From Lepidostoma basale (lineage: Eukaryota > Arthropoda > Insecta > Trichoptera > Lepidostomatidae): 64,000 nucleotides of DNA. Every line of letters begins with the position of its first letter. Positions within the stretch are counted from its first letter, which is position 1. Under the pieces are notes generated by a model. That model worked only from the letters and a program-made list of their open reading frames with translations. It searched no databases and had not been told where the DNA came from. The DNA lies in the NCBI GenBank assembly GCA_022606425.2, contig JAHDVF020000050.1, positions 1 through 64,000 on the forward strand. Direction: 5' to 3'. Below, piece by piece: positions 31,985-44,200 of this stretch. A program made the translations under genes and the position numbers.

Positions 31985-32590
31985 GGGAAATGTTGTATTC
32001 ATAAAGCGATCGCTTAACCCAACCAATGACAGGTCATAAGCCCTGTAAACGCCTCGACCACCATATTCTGTTTCCAAATAATTTTCATCTTCTTCTCTAT
32101 TGAGATACAATTAATTCTTAATGATTAACCCGTAATGGGTAAAATCCAGTATTTGTCTACAAGTATTTGTATACATTAAAAATAAAATAAAAAATTTGTA
32201 TATAAACTGGCCAAAGATATAAGCATTAAAAAATTGGAGTTTTCTCCAGGCGTTGTCTAGTAATGGGTGATTATTGGGTTGATAGCCTTTCACATTACAT
32301 TAATAAAGATTTTCTGCTTAAAGTTTACATCTAGTCCCAATAGATGGCGCTAGTGTAGATTGAACTAAAATATGTGAAATGTTTCTCAACATGGTAGCAT
32401 ATATACAACCTTCAAAAAATAATTGGCAGACGTGGTGTTCGTAAGGGCGGAATGGGGAATGTTGTATTACATAAAGCAATCGCTTAACCCAACCAATGAC
32501 AAGTCACAAGTCCTGTAAACGCCTCGACCACCATATTCTGTTTCCAAATAATTTACATCTTTGTCTCTATTGAGATACAATTAATCTGTT
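31985..32590. repeat. Direct repeat of about 135 bp
   Basis: TGGGAAATGTTGTATTCATA...TTGAGATACAATTAAT (about 31983-32114) recurs at about 32453-32584 with few changes. Origin unknown. Confidence 0.75.
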
Positions 32591-33330
32591 AAGACTTTAT
32601 AGCTTTCAGGTACAGATATTTATTTATGTGTTATGTTTGGTCATGTAATTAAAATAATCTCCAGGTGGCTTTAATCGAGATTTACTTGACGGAATGATGC
32701 AGGGAAATGACATTAGATTAATAATTTAAAAACATGTTTTGTGATTTCAGATATTTCTTAATGGTAGGAATAAATTATCCATGCCTCGACACCTGAAAAC
32801 ACAAGAGTAATCAAAATCAAATATATTTCTTTATAAATATCATAAGTCATTAGAATATAATATATATAGACTATAATGTTAAAGACACATACCTATATTC
32901 ATAGTATAATATTGAATTTAAGATTTTTTTATTGAATGCTAATTAATATATAAGTTTAAAGCGCACGCTTTTATAATAAAAATATACTTTCTATATAAAA
33001 TTTAACTGTTAGTTATAATACTGTATTTTTGACGCATTTTTTTACATACGCTTGTGTTTATTATACATACATAATGAACTTGTTAAATTCTGAAGACTCC
33101 ATGCACACTATATTCGGTGTTGTAATCTTTGAGGAAATAAATACTTTGTTATATTCAATTAACTATACAAATATGAAGAATTTAGATGCATAGGATAAAT
33201 AAATAATTGTTTAATAAGAAACAGCTTGTTTTTTTAAGTAGGCCTGTAATAAATCTGTTTGGAATTCATTTATATAATAGTTATCCTCACAATTGAATAA
33301 ATTGAAACAACTTTCTTCTTCATTTAAAGG

Positions 33331-33500
33331 GGTCTAGGGGATAGAACGCTTGGCTCCTGATCCAGGGGACATGGGTTCGAGCCTGGACACGACCAGATTC
33401 CTTCTTCATAATAATGAGCTATTTTCTACTCACATTGAAGATTGTAAAATAAATTCTAATATCATTGATGTAAATCCTTGATATTAGTCTTTTAAAAATA
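33331..33500 (+). mobile_element. SINE2, well preserved
   Basis: Head GGTCTAGGGGATAGAACG, B box GGTTCGAGCCTGG, body TAATGAGCTATTTTCTACTC, ending in a degenerate duplicated motif and an A-rich tail. Confidence 0.8.
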
Positions 33501-33640
33501 AAAAATAAATTCTTTCTGCGATTTTCCTAATGAAGATTAGATTCGCATAGAAACCGGTCAGCAGAAAAATTGATTAGTAAGTGAAAACATAATTAACTAA
33601 TATATCAAAGCGTAGAAATTGTGATTAAAAAAAAATTATA

Positions 33641-33890
33641 TTAACCCATTCATCGCCACATGTTTGTAGAAATAGCGCGCCGGTACGCCACGTATTTTCT
33701 CCCAAACTATTGAAAAATATCGATCCTTTTTGGTTTGTTAATATTTTAAAATATTCATAGATGTCGTTGTGAGAAAATCGGAATTAATTTTGGAATACAT
33801 CTTTCGAATATTGCGAAGCGCGCACAGCTGCGCTTATGTCGATCGTCTACGTAGAGCGCACATGTGTGCTTACGGCGATCGTCGGGTTAA
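33641..33890 (+). mobile_element. TTAA-flanked MITE (piggyBac-like), family P1
   Basis: It begins TTAACCCATTCATCGCC and ends GGCGATCGTCGGGTTAA, so both ends are TTAA then CCC with an imperfect inverted repeat. It has no coding capacity. A second copy is at 1265-1495. Confidence 0.65.
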
Positions 33891-33917
33891 TGGCTAAAAG
33901 AGATGGAACTTTGGAAA

Positions 33918-33970
33918 AAATTTCTTACGCAAGCCGGGCTTCTGGGCTTCTATGGGAGTACCGTCACTTC
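33918..33970 (+). mobile_element. hAT MITE, one end only
   Basis: TTCTTACGCAAGCCGGGCTT and following bases match the right end of the MITE at 48869-49075. The left half is missing. Confidence 0.6.
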
Positions 33971-34799
33971 TTTGGCCATGTCTAGAGGTGGAATGGTTAA
34001 GTACTTTTTTCAATCTATATTGACCATAAACGATAAACACCGATTATCAAGGTGCATGAGTATCAGATTTAATCATGAAGCAAAATCTAACTCCTATGCT
34101 GATTGTGTTTACTATATATTAAAAAAAAATACAACTCTTTTACATACAAAAGCAAGATAAACTTTTGTTTGTTGTATGTACATAAGGGGTTCGAGTGGAA
34201 AGCATGATTTTTTTTGCAGGTACAGATTTATATTATTGAATATAAATTCCTATATATATATGAACAATTAATAAATATTCTAAATGCGTTTAATAATAAA
34301 TAAAGCACGTTTTCTAAGCTTCCCTACTGTGTAATTAATTAATAAATAAAAGTTATTTGTACAGATTAATTCTGAACTGATAGTGAAGTGTTAGGACAGA
34401 CTAATTTTTAATTTATTTAAAATTATAAGAATACCTAAAATAATGCCCATAGGATATAACCTTAAAATAATATACATTTTAGATACACTTTAACACACTT
34501 GTTCTATCATCTAACCAAAAAATTATTTTTGCAGAATATAAATAATATGTTTTTATATATATATTACAAGGATAATATAATACAATAGTGTCTCTGAACA
34601 ATCTTATTTCATTCCTATAACTCATAGGTTCCCAACGGGGCCGGTACCGCCCTAGGTGCTGGAAACTTTCACGGGGGCGGTGAAGGGTCCAGAGGCAAAT
34701 TAGGGTGTTTAATACATTCACAACACGACTCCCGTGTTCTTGTGACTTTGGCGATATGTCGACAGATTTCCAAGTCTCACTCTAACAAATTAAGAGATC

Positions 34800-35290
34800 T
34801 AAGTAGAAGGTACGAAACGCGGGAAGTGCGTTATTGGCATATTGCCAAAATCACATGAATGCAGGAGGTGCTTTGCCGGCAGTGAACGTGTAATGCCGAG
34901 ATGAGATCCAAGTGCCAGCAGAATACAAGCTGTATTCATTGCCACAGTAATGGAACACGTGAGATGCGTTGTCGACATAACGCCAAAGTCACAAGAAGAC
35001 GGGAGCTGCCTTGCCGGCAGTGAACGTGTAATGCCGAGATGAGATCCAAGTGCCAGCAGAATACAAGCTGTATTCATTGCCACAGTAATGGAACACGTGA
35101 GATGCGTTGTCGACATAACGCCAAAGTCACAAGAAGACGGGAGCTGCCTTGCCGGCAGTGAACGTGTAATGCCGAGATGAGATCCAAGTGCCAGCAGAAT
35201 ACAAGCTGTATTCATTGCCACAGTAATGTCGACATAACGCCAAAGTCACAAGAAGCCGCGAGCTGCCTTGCCGGCAGTGAACGTGTTAAG
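34800..35290. repeat. 138-bp minisatellite, about 3.5 units
   Basis: The unit beginning TAATGGAACACGTGAGATGC starts at 34948 and 35086. A diverged unit precedes it and a partial one (with a 27-bp internal gap) follows. The periodic open frame on the minus strand is a by-product. Not a CRISPR: the repeats have no distinct spacers. Confidence 0.85.
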
Positions 35291-35411
35291 GCATCAAGAG
35301 GGGTAGGCGTGACGTATATTTAAGAAGTTAATAATAAAATACTGCTTTCATCAATAAACATTTTATCTCTCTATCTGAATCAAAAATTGACAACTTTTGT
35401 TATCGCGTAAA

Positions 35412-35865
35412 TAAGTGTTGGAAAATTGTAATGAACATGAACATATGATTCACACAATGAAGTATAAATCAATAAAAAAAACATTACTTTCATACACCAG
35501 AATTAGATGCGATTATGAATTAAGTAAAACAATCCCCGTATTGACAGGTATACGACAAGGAGACAGCCTAAGCCCTTTTCTATTCAATCTGATAATGGAC
35601 AAACTAATAGAGGAGACCCAATCGCTACAACTGGGATATAGGATGGGAGAGCAAATTGTCAATGTGGTCTGTTATGCAGACGATGCTATAATCATAGCTG
35701 AAAACAATAATGACCTCCAAAAAATGCTAGACAGACTACATCATGCCTGTAAGAAATACAACATGACGATCTCCATCGAAAAAACAAAATGTATGACCTT
35801 TTCCAGAAAACGTTGGGAACCTATGCTACAACTGAATAAAAGTATCAAAATCAATAAATAGTTTT
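35412..35865 (+). pseudogene. Non-LTR reverse transcriptase core fragment
   Basis: A 148-residue frame with GIRQGDSLSPFLFNLIMDKL and the YADD box (VVCYADDAIIIAE). It is followed by KYNMTISIEKTKCMTFSRK, as in the RT palm and thumb. Truncated on both sides. It is the only catalytic RT core in the window. Confidence 0.85.
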
Positions 35866-36279
35866 AGAATAAAAATGTTAATTATAAGTGCGAACTACAG
35901 TACAGTTAAAACAATCAGAAACATTAATACATTTAGATATACAAGTATTGAAATTTAAATAAAATCTTGCATACATATTATATAAATTAAAACATATATA
36001 TATTGTTTCTTAGACAATGGCGTAAAACTCCATATTAAATATTTAATATGAATGAAAATGTAAATTTTTTAGAAGTTTTATTATATTTTGTGGAATTGAC
36101 ATATTTTGCTTTGCTAAGGCACTATCGAATGTGCTAATGGAGCTGAATAAGATAATTACTAATAATATATGTATATTTGCAACCAAGGGGGACCCAGACC
36201 ACATTTAAGCTACGCTATTCTCCCTTGATGTCCCGCCGTACACACATAGCACAACAGCGAAAGAAAGTTCTTTCTTTTG

Positions 36280-36450
36280 TTGTTATATTGCTATGTGTGT
36301 ATATTTTATAAGTTAGTCATGACAGCTGTTTCGCCAACTTAAGTTGGCATCATAGGGCGTTATAAAGAACTCGTTGATGGCAACATACATGGGCGAAACA
36401 GCCGTCGCGACTAACTCATGCAAATAAATCGTGATACATAATAATTGTGT
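36280..36450. repeat. Fold-back element FB-2
   Basis: Arms with GTTAGTCATGACAGCTGTTT and GCGAAACAGCCGTCGCGACT pair with mismatches. On the minus strand GCCAACTTAAGTTGGC is followed at once by GAAACAGCTGTC. Confidence 0.7.
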
Positions 36451-36545
36451 AAATTTAAACATTTTATATTAGGTCTAGTAAAAAGAAATCCATTATTTTT
36501 GTATGAAATTGAAGTCTTTATTTACCATAGTTAGAATAATCCAAT

Positions 36546-37606
36546 TTAAGTCAAATATGCACCGTTTTGTTCGATAACTTGTTGCCATTTTGAAGGTAAT
36601 TTCATTATGCCTCTCTCGTAGAAACTCTTGTCCCTATTGGCAAAAAACTGAGACAGTCGATTTTCACAAGCTTCTCTTGATGTCAATTTTTCGCTAGCCA
36701 AATCATTCACCATAGACAGGAACAGGTGGTAATCACTTTGTGCGAGGCTTGGACTATACGGTGGATGAATAAAAACCTCCAAACCAAGCTCTCGGAGCTT
36801 CTGTCGAGTCACTATCGATGCGTGAGGCCTGGCGTTGTCCTGATGAAACACAATTCCTCTCCTGTTGGCCAAAGCTGGGCGCTTCTGGTCGATTGCTTCC
36901 TTCAGACGGTCCAATTGCTGACAGTACAGGTCCGAATTAAGAATTTGGCCGTAGGGGAGCAGCTCATGGTGGATGATTCCCTGCCAATCCCACCAAACAC
37001 ACAGCAAAACCTTCCTGGCCGTCAATCCTGGCTTGGCCACCGTTTGTGCCGGCTCACTGCCCTTCGACCACGACTGTTTTCGCTTGACGTTGTCGTAAGT
37101 GACCCACTTTTCATCACCAGTTATCACCCGCTTCAGAAATGGGTCGATTTTGATGCGATTCAGCAGTGATTCGCAGATGGAAACTCGGTCCATGAGGTTT
37201 TTTTTCGTTAACTCGTGCGGCACCCATGCATCGGGCTTCTTTGTGTATCCGGCCTTTTTCAAGTGGTTCCAAACGGTTTTTTTGCAATGTTTAGCTCCTG
37301 GGCAATCGAAACGGTGCTTACATGGCGGTCAGACTAGACGATTTCCAATATTTTATCGACATTTTCGACAATTGGCCTTCCGCAACGTGGTGCATCTTTG
37401 ACATTAAAATTACCAGAACGAAATCGACGAAACCAAAAATGTGCGTGATTGGCTGTTACAGTATCAGGACCATAAACACTATTTACATTTTCAGCTGCCT
37501 GACTTGCGTTTTCACCCTTATCGAAGAGAAATTGTAGAATATAGCGTATTTTCTCTTTGCTGGTGTCCATCTTCGACACGAGCTCAAACACTACTGAGTC
37601 AAGCAA
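36546..37606 (-). pseudogene. mariner transposase, broken
   Basis: The N-terminal DNA-binding part (37606-37334) and the catalytic part (37262-36546) are in different frames. The gap has a premature TAG and a one-base loss in an A run. The three catalytic Asp are in TGDEKW, HQDNARPH and SDYHLF; the last two are separated by 34 residues, the D34D spacing of mariner. The usual YSPDLAPSD is changed to YSPSLAQSD. It is probably inactive. Confidence 0.9.
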
Positions 37607-37718
37607 TCACAAATCTGTTTCAGAAGATTTTTTAGTACGAAATCTCATCTTTCTAACGCCATCTAGCGTAATCCAATCGCACTTATATAACGCGAGATAC
37701 AGATTACTACAGCCATCT

Positions 37719-37801
37719 TATTACAGAAACTAAAAGGAAGAAGATTCCTTGAGGCCCTATGCACCACGGAGGTGTGACAGGACAAAAAGAAGAAGAAGAA
37801 G
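37719..37801 (+). mobile_element. LINE G 3' end inserted in mariner
   Basis: The segment ends in GAGGTGTGACAGGAC followed by an AAGAAG tail. It is flanked by a perfect 10-bp duplication, ACAGCCATCT (37709-37718 and 37802-37811). Confidence 0.75.
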
Positions 37802-38165
37802 ACAGCCATCTATTGCAAAAATAATGGATTTCTTTTTACTAGACCTATTATTACTCAAGTACATATTTCTTCTAAAAACACGTTCGTACAGATTTTTTTT
37901 ATTGTTATAAGTTTAATTCTCGCCACATTTGATACGCATTAGCAAGATGAAACATGCCAGTAGAATAAAATATAATAAAACTTTTAGAAAACAGAAGTTT
38001 TCGTCAATATAAAATAAAAGGTTAGAATACTATATTTAGGCTATTTTGGAATGATCATAAGGAGTTGTCCGGTGAGATTTAGAATTAGTTATCGAGAGTA
38101 GTGTAATTGTTTCAACGCGTTTGAGAGAGAGTGAAGATTGAGAGATTCCATCGAGTAATCTTTAG

Positions 38166-38269
38166 TTAGTGGAAAAATAACAACCTCTCCTGGGCGTTTC
38201 CCGATAGCAGTCTCCACCCTCGCTTGATGTTCAGGTACTGGATAATGGCGCGGATGCAAATTAGCATAC
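38166..38269 (-). CDS. NDFIP: NDFIP exon 6 (C-terminus)
   Basis: The acceptor TTCCAG is followed by the end of the third membrane segment and the short cytosolic tail YLNIKRGWRLLSGNAQERLL, ending FFH and TAA. It is short and easily overlooked. Confidence 0.88.
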
Positions 38270-41200
38270 CTGGAAGAAATTATACAAATTAATATTTAAT
38301 AAAATCGGGTGGGATTCTAGGGGACAGAACGCTTGGCTCCTGATCCAGGGGACATAGGTTCAACTCTTGACACGACTTATTTTCTACCCGTATTGATTCA
38401 AATCCTTGCAGTTAGTCCTTTTTTAATAAAATAAAATAAAATAAACCATAGTTACAACATTTAACCCTTAACGTACCGTGTTCAAAACAAAACGCTCGCT
38501 CCCATGTGGTCAATTCAGTTTACCGCTAACTTTATCTAAATATCAAGCATATGACTCGATGAATCAAAATTTAATTTATGTCATCTTGTAGGGAATTTCA
38601 TTAGGAATAGATCGATATCTATAACATACATGGATATTTGAAAAACATATCATTATTATTTTTTTTCTGGAACCATGCGATTTCTGATATAGAATGTGAG
38701 ACAGCATATGAACAACTGACACCAAGTATGAACTTGTCTCGCCCCGCCGCGTCGTGGCGCTATAATTTTACGTATGATAAAGGCACCTAGGCAAAATGTA
38801 TAGTACGTTCAAGACAACGAGTACGTATTAATATTTGTCCCTTTTGGTAAAGTGTTAATATTTTCACAGTTCTGATATTATTAAGTTGCGTGCTGCGTTT
38901 CCGTCCACAGTCGGTATTATTACGTACCTATTGAAAAAGGCCAAACATATAATTTATAATACGTTCAAAACAGCGAGTAAGTATTTGTCACTTTTGATAA
39001 AGTTGTAAATATTAGCAAAACAAATTCTACCTTAACACGAATGAAGGTGAGGGCAGTCTTAAAAAATATTTTTTTTTGGGATGAAGGAAGTAATTTTTTG
39101 CTTTTTTTTTATTACGAAATATTGAGAACACTTCATTGGAGGATTACAATTTTTTTTAATAATATTAGGGTCCATAGGTTTTAAGAAAATCAACTTTAAA
39201 TTGGCAGTGGAAACTCAATTGACCACATGGCAACGCGACGGTTAAATTGATTAATATATTGATCATTTACAAGTCAATGTTTTTTTTTTTTTTTAAAGAC
39301 TAACACCAAAGATTTAAATCAATGATATTAGAATTTATTTTACAATCTTCAATGTGAGCATAAAATAGCTCATTATTATGAAGAAGGAATCTGGTCGTGT
39401 CCAGGCTCGAACCCATGTCCCCTGGATCAGGAGCCAAGCGTTCTATCCCCTAGACCACCACTCAAGATAAGATAGCAGTGCAAAATGGTGTTCCTGTACC
39501 GACCCTTACACAGCTATCAAGTAAATTCAAAATATTTAATCTTAGATTAAGGCGTTAACACTGGAATTCTATAATGATGCATTTTTATGAATTAAAACAC
39601 TGCTTTTTCCACTTTTGAGTTTATTTTTCTCGACATGTTTCGAAGGCTTACACCTTCATCATCGGGAGAACGATATAAACTGCTCCCGATGATGAAGGTG
39701 TAAGTCTTCGAAACATGTCGATAAAAATAAACTCAAAAGTGGAAAAAACAGTGTTTTAATTCATAAAATTCGTAAAAATATTTATACAACAAATAACAAT
39801 TGAATTATTTTTATATTATGAAACCTATTTCCAAACTTGTACCGACCCTTATGTTTGAAAGTGAAACACGAAAGTGGCAAAAGAAGGATGAAAGTAGAAT
39901 AAATGCTATTGCATTTCATTTCATTTCTATTGAAATGAGATCTCTTGAGGGATGAAATTAGAAGATGAATCTGTAAATTTGGTGTCAAATGCAAATATAA
40001 GAAGTGAATGCAGTGCGAATGAAAGTGTTATGAACAAAATAATGAAAGGGTTGTTAAGATGGTTTGAGACATATAGAAAGAATTATAAAGAAATTATATG
40101 TTAATGATGTAAACGTAACAAAATATAGAGGAAAACGTGGCATATAGTTAGCTAAATGCAAACTTACCGAAAGCCATGATCAGCCAGCACAGCCAGGAGT
40201 TGTCGTGGCTGGCAAACTCGGTGGAATGTTTCACAATCAGCGTCCACTTGGCCAGGGACAGGCCGAAGCCAGAGAGGGCTCCGTAGCGAGAAGCGATGGT
40301 GTGGCAGAAACACATCAAAAGCAGGAAACCAATCCAATTGAAAAGGAATGCCACTGAAAAAACAAAGAAACACCAAAACATGAAATATGCATACCATTAT
40401 CTATGGATTAAAAAATATTTATGTACAATTTGGAATTTTAAACCGTTATAGTGCACCCGGCTGTATTTGCAGTAATAAAATAGGTTTTGAACTTTGGCAG
40501 ACTACATTTGCAGCTCATATTTGAATGGATCTTATAAACACTTTTACATCTATTCCTTACTACTAAATTATGTGTAATATTACGTTGAACTGGGCCTATC
40601 TGTCTGGGCTGTAAATGTAGTCAACTGCAACTTCAAATGAAGTCAGCCGCACAATGGGGGTTAAACTTTTTTAACCCTACGCTGGCTTTATTTGCAGTAA
40701 AAACATTTGTCTCAAACCGCAATTGTCTATATTTACAGCTCATACAGATAATCAAGCGCAATTTAGTAAAAAAGAATTAAATACATTAAAAAGTAAAAAA
40801 GTAAATTAGTAAAAAAGATACATTAAAAAATGAGCTGCAAATGTAGTCGGCCACCGTACGAAACAATTTTTATTGAACTTCAAATGTAGCCAGCTGCATT
40901 AAACAGGTTGATAAAAAAAATGTTTTTGAAATTATATCACAATAACAAACGATTATTCCCAGAAGGGGAAGAGATTATGGACTACCACACTACTCTATCC
41001 TGAAACACCTCTCTAGCTATCTCCACATTCATAAATCCAGTCATACACGCACGTCGATTCTTCCGACTTCTAACATGGCTGACCTTTAAAATTTTTCTCG
41101 GTCTTCTTTAACTCCGTACTCTATTCACATTGTTATTGTATACTTTCTTAACCCTTCCCGGTCCTATGTCGAATGACATTCGACATCGACTTTATTCCAG

Positions 41201-44200
41201 TGAGTCCTGTGTCAAATCTCATTCAACAATTTTCTTCTTCATCAGTTTAGTGTCAAAATACAGGCAAACATATTTTTTTCTCGCTCGTATTTAGTGTAGA
41301 AGTATACTGGCACGAGGATTCAATGGTTTTTATGAACATCGTGGCACGACCTTCGTGGCAGAGTGGTAAGAGCTCTGATTCCCATTCCGAAGGTTCTGGG
41401 TTCGATTCCCGGCGATGGCAGTGTGATTGTCACACTGTCTTTGGTCTGACGTAGTATTCTCGTGACAATAAAATGGCGATAGATTGGCTACCTGTCACAT
41501 GTCACGAGAATCAATATATCAGCTTAAAAAACAAATTGTATACTGTAATTGGGTTCAAGCGACCTGTTGTATACGTCAAAAAAAAAAAAAAAAAACATTG
41601 GAATGTGTAACTTTCTACCTGAGAACAAAAGGTTTGTTTTAGGGGCTGGCTCGGTACGTGTCACTCGGATGCCCGGCCGCCGGCATCAGTTACACTCGAC
41701 TCGTGAACTTGATAATTATTATAAAAATTCGAACCCCTCAAACTGCCTAGAATTACAAAAAAACGCGTTGACAACGAGTTTGAAAGCAGTGATGAAGAAT
41801 ACTCGTATATGAAGGAAGTGAACAGTGAATTTGAACTATTTGTGTATAAAATGTAATAATGAGAGCATTATTCCATACATTCAAAATAAATAAAAATGTA
41901 AACATAAATATAGTTTTATTAAAAAAAAACCTGCATGTATTGTTTCAATGAAAGATCATGTGGAAAGAGCATGTTCTGAAAGAGTGATAAATATAGCCGC
42001 AAATTAAGTACCAACAGGAAATCGACCTGCAGGAAGACCACCTAAAAGATGGCGAGACAGTTGGACATCTACATCCCAGGAACAGGCTCCGAGAAATAAC
42101 AGGACATAGTCCTAAATAAAGCAGAAGAAGAAGTATTGTTTTACCCTGTAATTCTGTAAATCTATTGTGGACCTGATGGAACATATATATTTTTTTGTGG
42201 ATCGGAAAGGGTGAACCATTATTTATTTATCCATGTGTTCCATATAGTAAACAAAATCAGAAGTTTAAACACAATATCAAGCGGAATGCATCAAATGCAC
42301 AGGTGTTATAAATTTATGAAAAACTAATCAAACAAAAACAATACAATGTTGTAGATTTGTTATTGTACTTGATTTGATAAACGAAAAATGCAATGGATTT
42401 GAAATTCCATTGGGTATAAGGAATGATTATTACCAAAGAATGCAGTAAAGAACATGAAGTCGGTCCCGAGGAGACCATTATCAGGGTCGAAGTCAGGCTG
42501 TCCCTCGACCGGCTCCAGGGTCAGGATTCCTGTGAGGAGGGCGCCCTGTTGAGGACCCGGTATCTGAAAAACATTCAATAATCATAATTTAATCCCTTTC
42601 TTTATTATATTCTATCGTGATTATATACTGGAACTGGTAAAAGGAGGATGAAAGTAGAATAAATGCAGTAGAAATGAGATCTCTAAGAAGAATGCATGAT
42701 AAATCTGTATATGATAGTGTCAAATTCAAAATATAAGAATTAACTAACTAACTAACTAACCATCACGCCACTTCTCCGGAGGGGTAGGCAGAGAGGATGG
42801 ATTGCCACAATTCTCTGTCCTGGCATACCTCTCGGGCTTTCTCTACATTCATACATTGTACCATGCACGCACGACGATTATTCCGACTTCGAATGTGGCC
42901 GACCTTTTAGTAATCGACTAATTTTCGACTAATTTTTTAAATTCGACGACCTTCGTGGCAGAGTGGTTACGAGCTCTGACTTCCATGCCGAAGGTCCTGG
43001 GTTCGATTCCCGGCGATGGCAGTGTTATTGTCACACTGTCTTTGGTCTGGTGTAGAATTCACGTGACAATAAAATGGCGATAGATTGGCTACCTATCACA
43101 TGTCACGAGAATCAATATGATAGCTAAAAAATATAAAAAATGTATACAGTAATTGGGTCCAAACGACCTGTTGTGTACATAAAAAAAAAAATAAAAAAAA
43201 ATAAAAAAAAAAATAAAAATAAAAAATTTGGTAATACCATGTTTTCCTCGGTTGTCCTTGGCTTCTTTTCCCAACTACGCTGCTTGTGTACAACTTTTTA
43301 ACCATTTTACTCTCATCCATTCGTTCCGTATGTCCAAATCATCTCAGGGATCCTTATTTAATTTTATTCATGATGCAGTCATCTGCCTTACATTTCTTTC
43401 TTATTTCATTGTTCGGTATTCTATCATACTTCTTAGTGATCTCATTTCTATGGCGTTTATCCTGCTTTCATCCTTCTTTTGCCAACTCCAAGCTTCACTT
43501 CCATACATGAGGGTTGGCACTAGAACTCCATTGTGTACTGCCATCATTGCTTTTGTGGATATATTTCTATTTGCATTAATGACTTTGAGTGTGCCATTTA
43601 TTTTATTCCCAGCACCAACCCTTATTTCGATGTCTTCCTCCATTTTTCCGTGTCTTGTAAACATGCTTCCCAGATACGTAAATTTGGTAACTTGCTCCAA
43701 TTTCTCGCCCATCGCACTTATATCACAAATCGTCATACATTCTTCTTTCTCACCACATTCATCATCAGGTCACTCTTTTTGCATGCCTCATACATCCTAG
43801 ACACTAAGACTTGCAAATTTTCTCTACTGTCAGCGATTAACACAGAGAATTATAATCAAATAAAATCAAATCAGTTTATTTTCTCAAAAGATATAATAGA
43901 CTATTATATTACTTTCGGAACTCTCAAGTCAATAATATATTTATTCTGAACGTACTCACTAATATGAAAGACATGTTCAGTAGTTTGATTGCTCTCTACA
44001 CTGGCATGAATGAATGCAGAGCGAAAAAAGTGTTATGAACAAAATAATGAAAGGATCATTAAGATATTTTGGATACATGGAAATAATGAATGAAGAATGA
44101 GGAAGATTAAATGTCAAAGTCTGAAAACAGCGATAACATAGATTGTTTTACCTACCGGCCGCCAGAACCGACCTGCCTTTGGTGACACCGGTGAGAAGAA

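Larger units (their letters stand above)
36472..37845 (-). mobile_element. mariner transposon, degenerate, with terminal inverted repeats
   Basis: About 30-bp inverted ends (GGTCTAGTAAAAAGAAATCC and its complement) are flanked by TA on both sides (36470-36471 and 37846-37847). It encodes a mariner transposase on the minus strand. An 83-bp LINE G 3' end has inserted at 37719-37801. Confidence 0.9.
36001..38015. repeat. FB-1 arms separated by later insertions
   Basis: The left arm (36001-36135) and right arm (37918-38015) look like two halves of one fold-back element. Between them lie an FB-2 hairpin (36280-36450) and the mariner. Confidence 0.45.
41153..42205. mobile_element. Degenerate TTAA-type element, family P2
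   Basis: The left end TTAACCCTTCCCGGTCCTA and a right end GGAAAGGGTGAA are roughly inverted. A similar left end (TTAACCCTTACCACTCCAAT) stands at about 2735-2755. A SINE1 and a LINE C fragment have inserted inside. Confidence 0.35.

Noticed and set aside
34799..35221. 140-residue repetitive protein on the minus strand
   Set aside because: The frame stays open only because the minisatellite unit is 138 bp; there is no conserved domain.
34800..35290. CRISPR-like array
   Set aside because: Units are long, contiguous and lack unique spacers; the host is a eukaryote.
36726..37401. Plus-strand frames of 147 and 100 codons
   Set aside because: Antisense of the mariner transposase.
40148..40397. 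SCAMP-type membrane protein
   Set aside because: The first look at the hydrophobic frame suggested SCAMP, but AFLFNWIGF, RYGALSGFGLSLAKW and the upstream PPPY exon identify NDFIP.
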